64,000 bases of DNA, taken from Rugamonas sp045984285. Its GTDB lineage: Bacteria > Pseudomonadota > Gammaproteobacteria > Burkholderiales > Burkholderiaceae_D. The notes beneath the pieces were generated by a model that saw nothing but the letters and a program-made list of their open reading frames with translations, was not told the origin of the DNA and searched no databases. This document shows, piece by piece, positions 42,708-51,895 of the stretch. Location of the stretch: positions 124,001 through 188,000 of the forward strand of contig NZ_JBJQIK030000002.1 of NCBI RefSeq assembly GCF_045984285.3. The letters run 5' to 3'. Made by a program: the position numbers and the translations under genes. Within the stretch, counting starts at the first letter, position 1; every line of letters starts with the position of its first letter.

Positions 42708-44051
42708 ATGCAAGACAATACCATCGACATCAAATCCCTCGACATGGACGCCCGCGGCGTCGGCCATATGCAGGACAACGAGGACGGCACCCCTGGCAAG
42801 GTGGTATTTGTCGAAGGCGCTCTGCCGGGTGAACGTGTGAGCTTCGAAACCTTCCGCAAGAAGAAGAACTGGGAAGCGGCGCGCATGATCGAACTGCACC
42901 GCGAATCCTCGATGCGCGTGCAGCCGAAATGCGTGCATTTCGACTATTGCGGCGGCTGCTCGATGCAGCACCTGGAGCCTTCGGCCCAGGTCGCGATCAA
43001 GCAGCGCGTGCTGGAAGATAACCTCTGGCACCTGTCCAAGGTCAAGCCGGACATGATGATGCGCCCGATGTATGGCCCCACCTGGGGCTACCGCTACCGC
43101 GCGCGCCTGTCCTCGCGCTATGTGGCGAAGAAGGGCACGGTGCTGGTGGGCTTCCATGAGAAGAAATCGGTCTATGTGGCCGATATCCAGAGCTGCCAGA
43201 TCCTGCCCAAGCACGTCTCCGACATGTTCATGCCGCTGCGCGCGCTGATCGGTTCCCTGTCCATCTTCGACAAGGTGCCGCAGATCGAGCTGGCCATCGG
43301 TGAAGACCTGACCGTGCTCGTGATGCGCAATATGGAGCCGCTGACGGCGGAGGACGAAGTGAAGGTGAAAGCCTTCGCCGACGAGTACAACATCCAGTGG
43401 TGGCTGCAGCCGAAAGGCCCGGACACCGCCTATCCCTTCTACCCGCTGGACAGGCAGCTGCACTACCTGCTGCCCGAATTCGGCGTGAAGATGCCGTTCA
43501 AGCCTGTCGATTTCACCCAGGTAAACCACCACATCAACCGCGTGCTGGTGGCAAAAGCCCTGCGTCTGCTGGACGTGCAGCCGCAAGACCGCGTGGCCGA
43601 CCTGTTCTGCGGCCTGGGCAACTTCACGCTGCCGCTGGCCACCCAGGCGCGCGAAGTGGTGGGCATCGAAGGCAGCACTGCGCTGACCGAACGCGCGCTC
43701 GCCAACGCCAAGGTGAACGGCCTCGATGCCAAGACCTCCTTCTCCACCCGCAACCTGTTCGAAGTGACGAAGGACGACCTGATCGCCCTCGGCAAGTTCG
43801 ACCGCATGCTGATCGACCCGCCGCGCGACGGCGCCATGGCGCTGAGCCTTGCGCTGGCCGAGTTGAAGGAAACGCATCCGGAACTGCTGCCGAAGCGCAT
43901 CGTCTACGTCTCCTGCAGCCCCTCCACGCTGGCGCGCGATGCCGGCGTGCTGGTGCACCGCGCCGGCTATACGCTACGCCAGGCAGGCGTCGTCAACATG
44001 TTCCCGCACACCTCGCACGTGGAATCGATGGCGGTCTTCGACCTCGAATAA
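42708..44051 (+). CDS. rlmD: 23S rRNA (uracil1939-C5)-methyltransferase RlmD
   Basis: A 447-residue SAM-dependent rRNA methyltransferase (RumA). TRAM domain about 1-62; [4Fe-4S] ligands C75, C81, C84 (KCVHFDYCGGCSMQ) and C163; methyltransferase motif DLFCGLGNFTLPLA; catalytic C403 in YVSCSPSTLARD. ATG 42708 lies 57 bases after rpoS. A bidirectional terminator follows directly. Confidence 0.95.
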   Translation: MQDNTIDIKSLDMDARGVGHMQDNEDGTPGKVVFVEGALPGERVSFETFRKKKNWEAARMIELHRESSMRVQPKCVHFDYCGGCSMQHLEPSAQVAIKQRVLEDNLWHLSKVKPDMMMRPMYGPTWGYRYRARLSSRYVAKKGTVLVGFHEKKSVYVADIQSCQILPKHVSDMFMPLRALIGSLSIFDKVPQIELAIGEDLTVLVMRNMEPLTAEDEVKVKAFADEYNIQWWLQPKGPDTAYPFYPLDRQLHYLLPEFGVKMPFKPVDFTQVNHHINRVLVAKALRLLDVQPQDRVADLFCGLGNFTLPLATQAREVVGIEGSTALTERALANAKVNGLDAKTSFSTRNLFEVTKDDLIALGKFDRMLIDPPRDGAMALSLALAELKETHPELLPKRIVYVSCSPSTLARDAGVLVHRAGYTLRQAGVVNMFPHTSHVESMAVFDLE

Positions 44052-44052
44052 A

Positions 44053-44078
44053 AAAAAGCCGGCGCGAGCCGGCTTTTT
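44053..44078. terminator. Bidirectional intrinsic terminator
   Basis: AAAAAGCCGGC, a GCGA loop and GCCGGCTTTTT: an 11-bp stem with A and T runs. It lies between the convergent ends of rlmD (44051) and the Bax-inhibitor family gene (44096). Confidence 0.93.
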
Positions 44079-44095
44079 GCTGAGCAGCGCGAAGA

Positions 44096-44776
44096 TCAGT
44101 CGCGGTCGCCTGCGGTGAAGCCCAGGATCGCCAGCAGGTTGCTGAAGATGTTGTACACGTTCAGGTACAGGGCCAGGGTGGCGCTGACATAGTTGGTTTC
44201 GCCGCCGTTGACGATGCGCTGCACGTCATACAGGATGAAGGCCGAGAAGATACCCACGGCGATCACGGAGATCGTCAGGTACAGCGCCGGGATCTGCAGG
44301 AAGATATTCGCCAGCGAAGCCAGGATCAGCACGATCACGCCTGCGAACAGCCACTTGCCCATCATCGAGAAGTCGCGCTTCGACACGGTCGCGATGCTGG
44401 CCAGCGTCGCGAACACGGCTGCCGTGCCGCCGAAGGCCAGCATGATCAGCGTGCCGCCGTTGGAGAACTTCAGCGTGTTGTTGAGCAGGGGCGTCAGCAT
44501 CAGGCCCATGAAGAAGGTGAAGCCCAGCAGCAGGCCGACGCCCAGTCCGCTGTTCTTGTTCTTCTCGATGGCCCAGATGAAGCCGAAGGCGATACCCAGG
44601 AAGAGCAGTGCGCCAATGAAGCCGCGTGGCAGCGGTACGCCGAAGGCGATGCCGACGGCCGCGCCCAGCACGGTCGGGATCATCGACAGGGCCAGCAGCC
44701 AGTAAGTGTTGCGCAGGACCCGGTTCTGGCTTAGCGCACGGCTGCCAGTCAGGTCATAAGTTTTTTGCAGTTCCAT
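44096..44776 (-). CDS. Bax inhibitor-1/YccA family membrane protein
   Basis: A 226-residue integral membrane protein with seven likely segments, including WLLALSMIPTVLGAAVGIAF, FIGALLFLGIAFGFIWAIE, GVGLLLGFTFFMGLMLTPLL and a C-terminal LYLNVYNIFSNLLAILGF typical of the BI-1/YbhL/YccA family. YccA modulates FtsH in Escherichia coli; other members leak calcium. ATG 44776 is chosen over ATG 44779 because the GGAGGG site is then 5 rather than 2 bases away. Single-gene unit. Confidence 0.93.
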   Translation of the reverse strand: MELQKTYDLTGSRALSQNRVLRNTYWLLALSMIPTVLGAAVGIAFGVPLPRGFIGALLFLGIAFGFIWAIEKNKNSGLGVGLLLGFTFFMGLMLTPLLNNTLKFSNGGTLIMLAFGGTAAVFATLASIATVSKRDFSMMGKWLFAGVIVLILASLANIFLQIPALYLTISVIAVGIFSAFILYDVQRIVNGGETNYVSATLALYLNVYNIFSNLLAILGFTAGDRD

Positions 44777-45009
44777 CATTGCCCTCCAATAAGGATCAGT
44801 ACAGGTGTACCGTTACTAAAAGCATAGCACCTTGTGCCATAAAATGGGCTTAAAGCCCGGCTTGACGGTCTTAGGATTGCCTTAAATCGGCCTCCACGCC
44901 ATCTTCTGCCCCAATATCGACAGTATATGGTGTGTTGTATGGTAAAATCAAAGGTTGATCGAGATATCAATTTCGTTTTAAACCTTTCTTTTTATTGGAG
45001 TTTTTTATA

Positions 45010-45435
45010 ATGGCAATCGAACGCACCCTGTCGATCATCAAACCAGACGCAGTAGCCAAGAACGTGATCGGCCAGATCTACAGCCGTTTTGAGGGCGCTG
45101 GTCTGAAGGTCGTTGCTGCTCGCATGACCCAACTGTCGCGCGCTGAAGCCGAAGGCTTCTACGCTGTGCACGCTGCCCGTCCATTCTTCAAGGACCTGGT
45201 GGACTTCATGGTTTCCGGTCCAGTCATGATCCAGGTTCTGGAAGGCGAAGGCGCCATTGCCAAGAACCGCGACCTGATGGGCGCAACCGATCCGAAGAAA
45301 GCTGAGAAGGGCACCATCCGCGCCGACTTCGCCGACTCGATCGACGCTAACGCCGTTCACGGTTCGGACGCTGCCGAAACCGCCGCTGTGGAAATCGCTT
45401 ACTTCTTCCCGGCACTGAACGTGTACTCCCGTTAA
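45010..45435 (+). CDS. ndk: Nucleoside-diphosphate kinase
   Basis: A 141-residue kinase that balances nucleoside triphosphate pools. Motifs: MAIERTLSIIKPDAVAKNVI, GATDPKKAEKGTIRADFA and the active-site H117 in NAVHGSDAAETAAVEI. ATG 45010 follows GGAG; a shorter upstream frame is not homologous. The intergenic region before it (44777-45009) is A/T-rich near 44925-45009 and probably holds a strong promoter. Confidence 0.98.
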   Translation: MAIERTLSIIKPDAVAKNVIGQIYSRFEGAGLKVVAARMTQLSRAEAEGFYAVHAARPFFKDLVDFMVSGPVMIQVLEGEGAIAKNRDLMGATDPKKAEKGTIRADFADSIDANAVHGSDAAETAAVEIAYFFPALNVYSR

Positions 45436-45473
45436 TTCGCTCCCGCGAATAAGGGCGCTGTAGCAGTACCTCA

Positions 45474-45510
45474 TTTGCCCCGGCTCACAGTCCGGGGCAA
45501 AGGCTTTTTT
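45474..45510 (+). terminator. Hairpin with T-run between ndk and rlmN
   Basis: TTTGCCCCGG (45474-45483) pairs with CCGGGGCAAA (45492-45501), followed by GGC and six T. The hairpin is strong and well placed for ndk, but the T-run is 3 bases off the stem and runs into the rlmN start region, so leaky termination or control of rlmN is possible. Confidence 0.7.
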
Positions 45511-45517
45511 GAAATAC

Positions 45518-46699
45518 ATGGCATTTATGGAAACGACCCTCACCAATCTGCTGGACCTGGATCCCGCGCAACTGATCGCCTACTGTGCGGAGTTGGGTGA
45601 GAAACCGTTCCGCGCCAAGCAGCTGCAACGCTGGATCCACCAGTTCGGTGCGTCCGACTTCGACAGCATGACCGACCTCGCCAAATCGCTGCGCGAGAAG
45701 CTGAAGACGCGCGCCCACATCGTGGCGCCGGCCGTCATCAGCGACCATACTTCGGCCGACGGCACCCGCAAATGGCTGGTGGACGTGGGTAACGGCAATG
45801 CGGTGGAAACCGTGTTCATCCCGGAAGAAAACCGCGGCACGCTGTGCATCTCCACCCAGGCCGGCTGCGCCGTGAACTGCCGTTTCTGCTCGACCGGCAA
45901 GCAGGGCTTCAACCGCAACCTGTCGGTGGGCGAAATCATCGGCCAGCTGTGGATGGCCGAATTCGAACTGCGCAAGACCAAGGGCATCGAACCCGGCCCG
46001 AAAGGCGAACGCCAGATCACCAACGTGGTGATGATGGGCATGGGCGAGCCGCTGCTGAACTACGAGCCGACCGCCACCGCGCTCAAGCTGATGCTGGACG
46101 ATAACGCCTACGGCCTGTCGCGCCGCCGCGTGACCCTGTCCACCTCCGGCGTGGTGCCGAATATCGACAAGCTGTCGCAGGACGTGCCGGTGGCGCTGGC
46201 CGTCTCGCTGCACGCGTCGAACGACGAGCTGCGCAACGGCCTGGTGCCGCTGAATAAAAAATACCCGCTGGCCGAACTGCTGGCGGCCTGCAAGCGCTAC
46301 CTGGAATTCGCGCCGCGCGATTTCATCACCTTCGAATACTGCATGCTGGACGGCTTCAATGACAGCGACGAGCATGCACGCGAACTGATCGCGCTGGTGA
46401 ACCATCCGGAATACGGCGTGAACTGCAAGTTCAACCTGATCCCCTTCAATCCTTTCCCGGAATCGGGCCTGACGCGCTCCAAGAACCCGCGCATCAAGGC
46501 CTTTGCCGAGATCCTGATGAACGCGGGCATCGTGACCACCATCCGCAAGACGCGCGGCGACGATATCGACGCCGCCTGCGGCCAGCTGGCTGGCGAGGTG
46601 AAAGACCGTACTCGCGTGGCGGAGCGCATGGAAAAGATGGCGGAGTACCAGCAGAAGTTCGGCGCCAATTTCGGCAAGATCGTGGAGATCCGTTCCTGA
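45518..46699 (+). CDS. rlmN: 23S rRNA/tRNA adenine-C2 methyltransferase RlmN
   Basis: A radical SAM enzyme that methylates A2503 of 23S rRNA and A37 of some tRNAs. The radical SAM triad C117, C121, C124 lies in GCAVNCRFCST. The methyl-carrying Cys is C354 (DAACGQLAG); GMGEPLLNY and SLHASNDELRN are conserved. The start is uncertain: TTG 45509, ATG 45518 and ATG 45527 are in frame, and the only ribosome-binding-like AAAGG (45499-45503) lies in the ndk hairpin. The stop overlaps the pilW ATG by one base. Confidence 0.95.
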   Translation: MAFMETTLTNLLDLDPAQLIAYCAELGEKPFRAKQLQRWIHQFGASDFDSMTDLAKSLREKLKTRAHIVAPAVISDHTSADGTRKWLVDVGNGNAVETVFIPEENRGTLCISTQAGCAVNCRFCSTGKQGFNRNLSVGEIIGQLWMAEFELRKTKGIEPGPKGERQITNVVMMGMGEPLLNYEPTATALKLMLDDNAYGLSRRRVTLSTSGVVPNIDKLSQDVPVALAVSLHASNDELRNGLVPLNKKYPLAELLAACKRYLEFAPRDFITFEYCMLDGFNDSDEHARELIALVNHPEYGVNCKFNLIPFNPFPESGLTRSKNPRIKAFAEILMNAGIVTTIRKTRGDDIDAACGQLAGEVKDRTRVAERMEKMAEYQQKFGANFGKIVEIRS

Positions 46700-47505
46700 T
46701 GACCGTCCTGTTCCTGCGCCGCCTTCCGCAGCTCGCCGCCCTTGTGCTGGCAGGCCTGCTCGCGGCTTGCGCAGGCGGCGGCAGCCCGAAGACCGACTTG
46801 CCGACGGCTTCGGACCAGACCAGTGAGCAGAAACGCGCCGAGATCCGCCTGCAGCTGGCGGCCGGCTATTACGAGCAGGGCCAGTATGCGGTGGCGCTGG
46901 ATGAGGTCAAGAAGGCGATCGTCTCGGACCCCGCATCGCCCGACGCCTACAGTGTGCGCGGCCTGATCTACATGGCGATGGGCGAGATGCAGCTGGCGGA
47001 TGGCAGCTTCCAGCAGGCCATGAAACTGGCGCCGAACAATCCGGAAACGAACAATAACTACGGCTATTTCCTGTGCCAGCGCGGCCAGGTGGCGGAGTCT
47101 TTCCGCTACTTCGATGCGGCACTGGCGGCGCGCAACTACGGCGCGCCGGGCAAGGCCCTGAACAATGCGGGCGCCTGCGCCCTGAAGATCAAGGATATGG
47201 CACGGGCCGAGAAGTATCTGCTGGCGGCGCTGCAGCAGACCCCGGACCTGCCTGCGACCAACGCCAACCTGGCGAAGGTTTATTACGACAAGCGCGATTA
47301 CGTGCGCGCCGGGTTTTTCATATCCCGGCTGAACAAGGTAGCCAAGGTGGACACGCTGTCCGCCGATGTGTTGTGGCTGGCGATTAAGGTGCAGCATAAG
47401 CTGGGGGACACCAGCGCCCAACAGGCACTGGCGACGCAGTTGCGGCGCCATCATGCGACATCGCCTGAATATGCTGCGTATCAACGTGGGGCGTTTGATG
47501 AGTGA
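46699..47505 (+). CDS. pilW: Type IV pilus biogenesis lipoprotein PilW/PilF
   Basis: A 268-residue TPR lipoprotein that helps assemble the PilQ secretin in the outer membrane. Lipobox LLAAC with C24; six TPR-like units from about residue 47 (QLAAGYYEQGQYAVALDEVK, SPDAYSVRGLIYMAMGEMQL, PNNPETNNNYGYFLCQRGQV). The order rlmN-pilW-rodZ-ispG-hisS is the usual one. Translation is coupled to rlmN (TGATG). Confidence 0.93.
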   Translation: MTVLFLRRLPQLAALVLAGLLAACAGGGSPKTDLPTASDQTSEQKRAEIRLQLAAGYYEQGQYAVALDEVKKAIVSDPASPDAYSVRGLIYMAMGEMQLADGSFQQAMKLAPNNPETNNNYGYFLCQRGQVAESFRYFDAALAARNYGAPGKALNNAGACALKIKDMARAEKYLLAALQQTPDLPATNANLAKVYYDKRDYVRAGFFISRLNKVAKVDTLSADVLWLAIKVQHKLGDTSAQQALATQLRRHHATSPEYAAYQRGAFDE

Positions 47506-47518
47506 TACTGGAGTACCA

Positions 47519-48559
47519 ATGGATTCTGAATGGCAGGAAGAGCCGGATAACCAGCGCAAGGCTTCTACGCCCGGAGCAGCGCTGGCGGCCCAGCGTGAGG
47601 CGATGGGCCTCACGATTGAACAGGTTGCGGATCAACTGAAGCTGGCGCAGCGCCAGGTTATCGCCATCGAAAACGGCGACTATGCCGCGCTGCCGAATAT
47701 GGCGGTGACGCGCGGCTTTATCCGCGCTTACGCCAAAGTGCTGCGCATGGATCCGGCGCCGCTGGTGGCCATGGTGGAAGTGGAGCCGGCGCCGGTGATC
47801 GATGTGGCTGCGCCGCGCCGCGATATGGGCACATCGTTCAGCGAATCGCGCTTCCCGTCGATGACGCAGCGCCAGTCCAAGCCGAGCGGCCTGATTGCCT
47901 TCGGCCTGGTGGCCGTGGTGGTGGCTGCCGCCATCGGCGCCTGGCAGGCGGGCCTGATCTCTCCGCAGATGCTGGGGGCGAACGGCGCCGCCGGCGACGC
48001 CGCGCCGGCCGCCGCCGACAGCACCGGCGTTGCAAGCACCACGCTGCCTGCGCCGAGCATGCCGCTGGCGTCCGCGCCTGCACCGGCGCCTGCCGACAGC
48101 GCCGCTGGCGCGCCGGCACCGGATACGGCCACCGCCACGCCGTCGCCCGCCGCCGCTACTTCGGCCGCCGGAACACCGGCCGCCGGTACCGTCGCTGCTA
48201 CGACGCCCGCAACAGGCACGCCGGTCAACACACCAGGCGTAGCGCCAGCTCCTGCTGCCGCTGCACCAGCGCCGGCAGCTGCCGCTGCAACGACGCCTGC
48301 CGCTGCAACGGCCACCGCGCCCGGCACCCTGGTGCTGACCGTGGTGGACGATTCCTGGATCGAGATCCGCCGTCCGGGCAACCTGCCATCGCTGATTGCG
48401 CGCCTGGTGAAGGGCGGCAGCACCGAGACCTTCGAGATCGACGGCCAGGCCTTGCTCATCGTTGGCAAGCCGGGCAATGTGCGCGCTACCCTGCGTGGCC
48501 AGCACCTTGACCTGCCGGTGGTCCCGAACGGCACGATTGCACGCGTACAGATCAAGTAA
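47519..48559 (+). CDS. rodZ: RodZ-like cytoskeletal protein (HTH plus DUF4115)
   Basis: A 346-residue bitopic protein: cytoplasmic HTH domain (about 18-80, AAQREAMGLTIEQVADQL, IENGDYAALPNMAVTRGFIR), one membrane segment (124-146), a periplasmic Ala/Pro/Thr-rich linker of about 100 residues and a DUF4115 domain (about 260-345, LVLTVVDDSWIEIR). RodZ links MreB to the cell-wall machinery. ATG 47519 has GGAG at 6 bases; ATG 47498 (overlapping pilW by 8 bases) would add seven residues. The low-complexity linker is likely to vary in length between strains. Confidence 0.88.
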   Translation: MDSEWQEEPDNQRKASTPGAALAAQREAMGLTIEQVADQLKLAQRQVIAIENGDYAALPNMAVTRGFIRAYAKVLRMDPAPLVAMVEVEPAPVIDVAAPRRDMGTSFSESRFPSMTQRQSKPSGLIAFGLVAVVVAAAIGAWQAGLISPQMLGANGAAGDAAPAAADSTGVASTTLPAPSMPLASAPAPAPADSAAGAPAPDTATATPSPAAATSAAGTPAAGTVAATTPATGTPVNTPGVAPAPAAAAPAPAAAAATTPAAATATAPGTLVLTVVDDSWIEIRRPGNLPSLIARLVKGGSTETFEIDGQALLIVGKPGNVRATLRGQHLDLPVVPNGTIARVQIK

Positions 48560-48565
48560 AGAGCC

Positions 48566-49834
48566 ATGAGCATGTCTTCAGATACCGCCATCCCATCCGG
48601 TCCGCTCGGCCGCCGCGCAAGCCGCGGCGTGCTGGTCGCGTACAAGGAAAAGAAGATCTGGGTCGGCGGCAATGCACCGGTGGTGGTGCAGTCGATGACC
48701 AATACCGACACGGCCGATGCCGTGGCGACGGCAATCCAGATCAAGGAACTGGCGCGCGCCGGTTCCGAGCTGGTGCGCCTGACCGTGGACCGTCCGGAAG
48801 CGGCGGCCGCCGTGCCTTATATCCGCGAGCAGCTGGACCGCATGGACGTGGACGTGCCGCTGGTGGGCGACTTCCACTACAACGGCCACACGCTGCTGAC
48901 CGACTATCCGGATTGCGCGCAGGCGCTGTCCAAGTACCGCATCAATCCGGGCAATGTAGGGAAGGGCGCCAAGCGCGACACCCAGTTCGCCCAGATGATC
49001 GAAGTGGCGGCAAAGTACGACAAGCCGGTGCGCATCGGCGTCAACTGGGGCTCGCTGGACCAGGCCCTGCTGGCGCGCATCATGGACGAAAACGCGGCCC
49101 GCGCGAATCCGTGGACGGCGCAGCAGGTGATGTACGAAGCGCTGATTACCTCGGCAATCGAAAACGCGGTGCGGGCGGAAGAACTGGGCCTGGGACGCGA
49201 CAAGATCGTCCTGTCCTGCAAGGTCTCCGGCGTGCAGGACCTGATCGCCGTCTACCGCGAGCTGGCCAGGCGCTGCGACTATGCGCTGCACCTCGGCCTG
49301 ACCGAAGCGGGCATGGGCAGCAAGGGTATCGTGGCCTCGACCGCCGCGCTGTCCGTGCTGCTGCAGGAAGGCATCGGCGACACCATCCGCATTTCGCTGA
49401 CCCCGGAACCGGGCGGCGACCGCACCAAGGAAGTAGTGGTGGGGCAGGAGATCCTGCAGACCATGGGCCTGCGCAAGTTCACCCCGATGGTGATTGCCTG
49501 CCCGGGCTGCGGCCGCACCACGTCCACCGTGTTCCAGGAACTGGCGGACGATATCCAGAGCTACCTGCGCGAGCAGATGCCGGAATGGAAAAAGGAATAT
49601 CCGGGCGTGGAGGCGATGAATGTGGCCGTGATGGGCTGCATCGTCAACGGTCCGGGCGAATCGAAACACGCCAACATCGGCATCAGCCTGCCCGGCACCG
49701 GCGAATCGCCGGCCGCGCCGGTGTTCGTCGATGGCCAGAAGGTGGCCACGCTGCGCGGTGAAGGCATCGTGCAGGAGTTCCAGGCCATTGTGCTGGACTA
49801 CGTGAAGAAGAACTACAGCAAACAAGCAGCATAA
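48566..49834 (+). CDS. ispG: 4-hydroxy-3-methylbut-2-enyl diphosphate synthase IspG
   Basis: The penultimate enzyme of the MEP isoprenoid pathway, 422 residues. The TIM-barrel part opens with VQSMTNTDTADAVATAIQI; [4Fe-4S] ligands are C312, C315 (CPGCGRTTS) and C358 (MGCIVNGPGE), with E365 as the fourth ligand as in the family. ATG 48566 and ATG 48572 are both possible. Located 6 bases after rodZ and 2 bases before hisS. Confidence 0.97.
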   Translation: MSMSSDTAIPSGPLGRRASRGVLVAYKEKKIWVGGNAPVVVQSMTNTDTADAVATAIQIKELARAGSELVRLTVDRPEAAAAVPYIREQLDRMDVDVPLVGDFHYNGHTLLTDYPDCAQALSKYRINPGNVGKGAKRDTQFAQMIEVAAKYDKPVRIGVNWGSLDQALLARIMDENAARANPWTAQQVMYEALITSAIENAVRAEELGLGRDKIVLSCKVSGVQDLIAVYRELARRCDYALHLGLTEAGMGSKGIVASTAALSVLLQEGIGDTIRISLTPEPGGDRTKEVVVGQEILQTMGLRKFTPMVIACPGCGRTTSTVFQELADDIQSYLREQMPEWKKEYPGVEAMNVAVMGCIVNGPGESKHANIGISLPGTGESPAAPVFVDGQKVATLRGEGIVQEFQAIVLDYVKKNYSKQAA

Positions 49835-49836
49835 AC

Positions 49837-51180
49837 ATGACCGATAAAAAAGCCGAAAAGATCGTAGCCATCAAGGGGATGAACGACATCCTCCCGGCCG
49901 ACGCCCACCTGTGGGAAATCTTCGAGAATACCGCGCAGTCCATCCTGCAAAGCTACGGCTTCCAGCAGATCCGCACGCCCATCGTTGAAGAGACCCGCCT
50001 GTTCTCGCGCGCCATCGGCGCCGTGACCGACATCGTGGAGAAGGAGATGTACTCCTTCGAGGACTCGATGAACGGCGACAAGCTCACGCTGCGCCCGGAA
50101 GGCACCGCAGGCGTGGTGCGCGCCGTGCTGGAACATAACCTGGTGTACGAAGGCCCGAAACGCCTGTGGTACAAGGGCCAGATGTTCCGCCACGAGAAGC
50201 CGCAGCGCGGCCGCTACCGCCAGTTCCACCAGATCGGCGCCGAAGCGGTGGGCTTCACCGGCCCGGACGTGGACGCGGAGCTGATCATGCTGTGCCGCCG
50301 CCTGTGGGATGACCTGGGCCTGCAGAATATCCGCCTCGAACTGAACTCGATCGGCGACGCCGAAGAGCGCGCGCGCCACCGCGTGGACCTGATCGCCTAC
50401 CTGGAAAAGCACGAGGACATCCTCGACGCCGAAGCCAAGCGCCGCCTGCACAGCAACCCGCTGCGCATCCTGGACACCAAGAACCCTGCCATGCAGGACA
50501 TGGTGAACAATGCGCCGAAGCTGCTGGACTACCTGGGTGCCGAATCGCTGGCCCACTTCGAAGGCGTGCAGAAGATCCTGAACCACAACAACGTGCCGTT
50601 CACGATCAATACCCGCCTGGTGCGCGGCATCGACTATTACAACCGCACCGTGTTCGAGTGGGTGACTGACCAGCTGGGCGCGCAGGGCACCGTGTGCGCC
50701 GGCGGCCGCTATGATCCGCTGATCGAAATGTTCGGCGGCAAGCCAACGCCGGCCGTCGGTTTCGCCATGGGCGTGGAGCGCCTGATCGAGCTGATGCGCG
50801 AAAGCGGCGAAACGACCGCGCCGAACCAGTGCGACGTGTACATGGTGCACCAGGGCGACGCCGCCCAGATGCAAAGCTTCGTGCTGGCAGAGCGCCTGCG
50901 CGATGCGGGCCTGGACGTGATGCTGCATTGCGCGACCGCCAGCGGCGCGGGCAGCTTCAAGTCGCAGATGAAAAAAGCCGACGCCAGCGGCGCGGCCTTC
51001 GCTATCATCATGGGCGAAGACGAAGTGGCCAACAGCACCGCCAGCGTGAAGGCGCTGCGGGGTGAGGAGGGCGAAGCGCAGCAGACCTCCGTGCCGTTCG
51101 ACGGCGTGGTGGATTATGTCGTCGACCAGATCGTTGGAGACCACGATCACGACCACGACCACGTTCATTACCATCATTAA
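49837..51180 (+). CDS. hisS: Histidyl-tRNA synthetase
   Basis: A 447-residue class II synthetase. Motif 1 region GMNDILPADAHLWE, motif 2 FRHEKPQRGRYRQFHQIGAE, histidine motifs LVRGIDYYNRTVFEW and AGGRYDPLIEMFGG, motif 3 GFAMGVERLIELM, then the anticodon-binding domain (about 335-425). The C-terminus carries an unusual tail with seven His in the last twelve residues (HDHDHDHVHYHH), not part of the family fold. Translation is nearly coupled to ispG. Confidence 0.97.
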   Translation: MTDKKAEKIVAIKGMNDILPADAHLWEIFENTAQSILQSYGFQQIRTPIVEETRLFSRAIGAVTDIVEKEMYSFEDSMNGDKLTLRPEGTAGVVRAVLEHNLVYEGPKRLWYKGQMFRHEKPQRGRYRQFHQIGAEAVGFTGPDVDAELIMLCRRLWDDLGLQNIRLELNSIGDAEERARHRVDLIAYLEKHEDILDAEAKRRLHSNPLRILDTKNPAMQDMVNNAPKLLDYLGAESLAHFEGVQKILNHNNVPFTINTRLVRGIDYYNRTVFEWVTDQLGAQGTVCAGGRYDPLIEMFGGKPTPAVGFAMGVERLIELMRESGETTAPNQCDVYMVHQGDAAQMQSFVLAERLRDAGLDVMLHCATASGAGSFKSQMKKADASGAAFAIIMGEDEVANSTASVKALRGEEGEAQQTSVPFDGVVDYVVDQIVGDHDHDHDHVHYHH

Positions 51181-51204
51181 TCGACCAAAACAGAGAAGCA
51201 GAAC

Positions 51205-51870
51205 ATGGCATACGATCTCGAAGAACAAGAAAAGATTGCTACCCTTAAAGCGTGGTGGCAGCAGTACGGCAACCTGGCGACCTGGCTGCTGGTGGCCGTG
51301 CTGGCCGCTTATTCCGGCTGGGCAGGCTGGCAGTACCACGTGCGCACCCAGGCCGTGCAGGCTTCGGCGCTGTACGATGAGCTGATGGAAGCGGCAGGCA
51401 AGAAGGACAACGCCAAGGTGCAGCGCGCCGCCGGCGATATGGAAAGCAAGTTCGGCCGCACCGTGTACGCCACGATGGGCGCGCTGGTGGCAGCGAAGAG
51501 CGCCTTCGATGCGAACGACCTGAAAACCGCGAAAACCCAGCTGCAATGGGCGATTGAGCACGGCAACGACGAATACCAGGCCGTGGCCCGCCTGCGCCTG
51601 GCCGGTGTGCTGCTGGACGAAAAAGCTTATGACGAAGCGCTGAAAACGCTGGCTGCCGATACCAGGCCGCAATTCGCCGCAGCCGTCAACGACCGCAAGG
51701 GCGATGTGCTGGCCGCGCAGAACAAGCTGGTGGAAGCGCGCGCCGCCTACAAGGCTGCGCTGGACGCGACCGACAAGAAGAATCCCGGTCGCCAGCTGAT
51801 TGAACTGAAGCTGGAATCCGTCGGCGGCACCGTCGCCGAAGAGAAAAAGCCGGCGGCGCCCGCTGCCTGA
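51205..51870 (+). CDS. YfgM-like TPR membrane protein
   Basis: A 221-residue inner-membrane protein with a short cytosolic N-terminus (MAYDLEEQEKIATLKAWWQQ), one membrane segment (about 24-44, ATWLLVAVLAAYSGWAGWQY) and a periplasmic TPR domain. YfgM is an ancillary subunit of SecYEG and works with periplasmic chaperones. Its place between hisS and bamB is the conserved one and supports the assignment. Confidence 0.92.
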   Translation: MAYDLEEQEKIATLKAWWQQYGNLATWLLVAVLAAYSGWAGWQYHVRTQAVQASALYDELMEAAGKKDNAKVQRAAGDMESKFGRTVYATMGALVAAKSAFDANDLKTAKTQLQWAIEHGNDEYQAVARLRLAGVLLDEKAYDEALKTLAADTRPQFAAAVNDRKGDVLAAQNKLVEARAAYKAALDATDKKNPGRQLIELKLESVGGTVAEEKKPAAPAA

Positions 51871-51895
51871 GCAAGCACGAGACAAGGTTAAGGAC

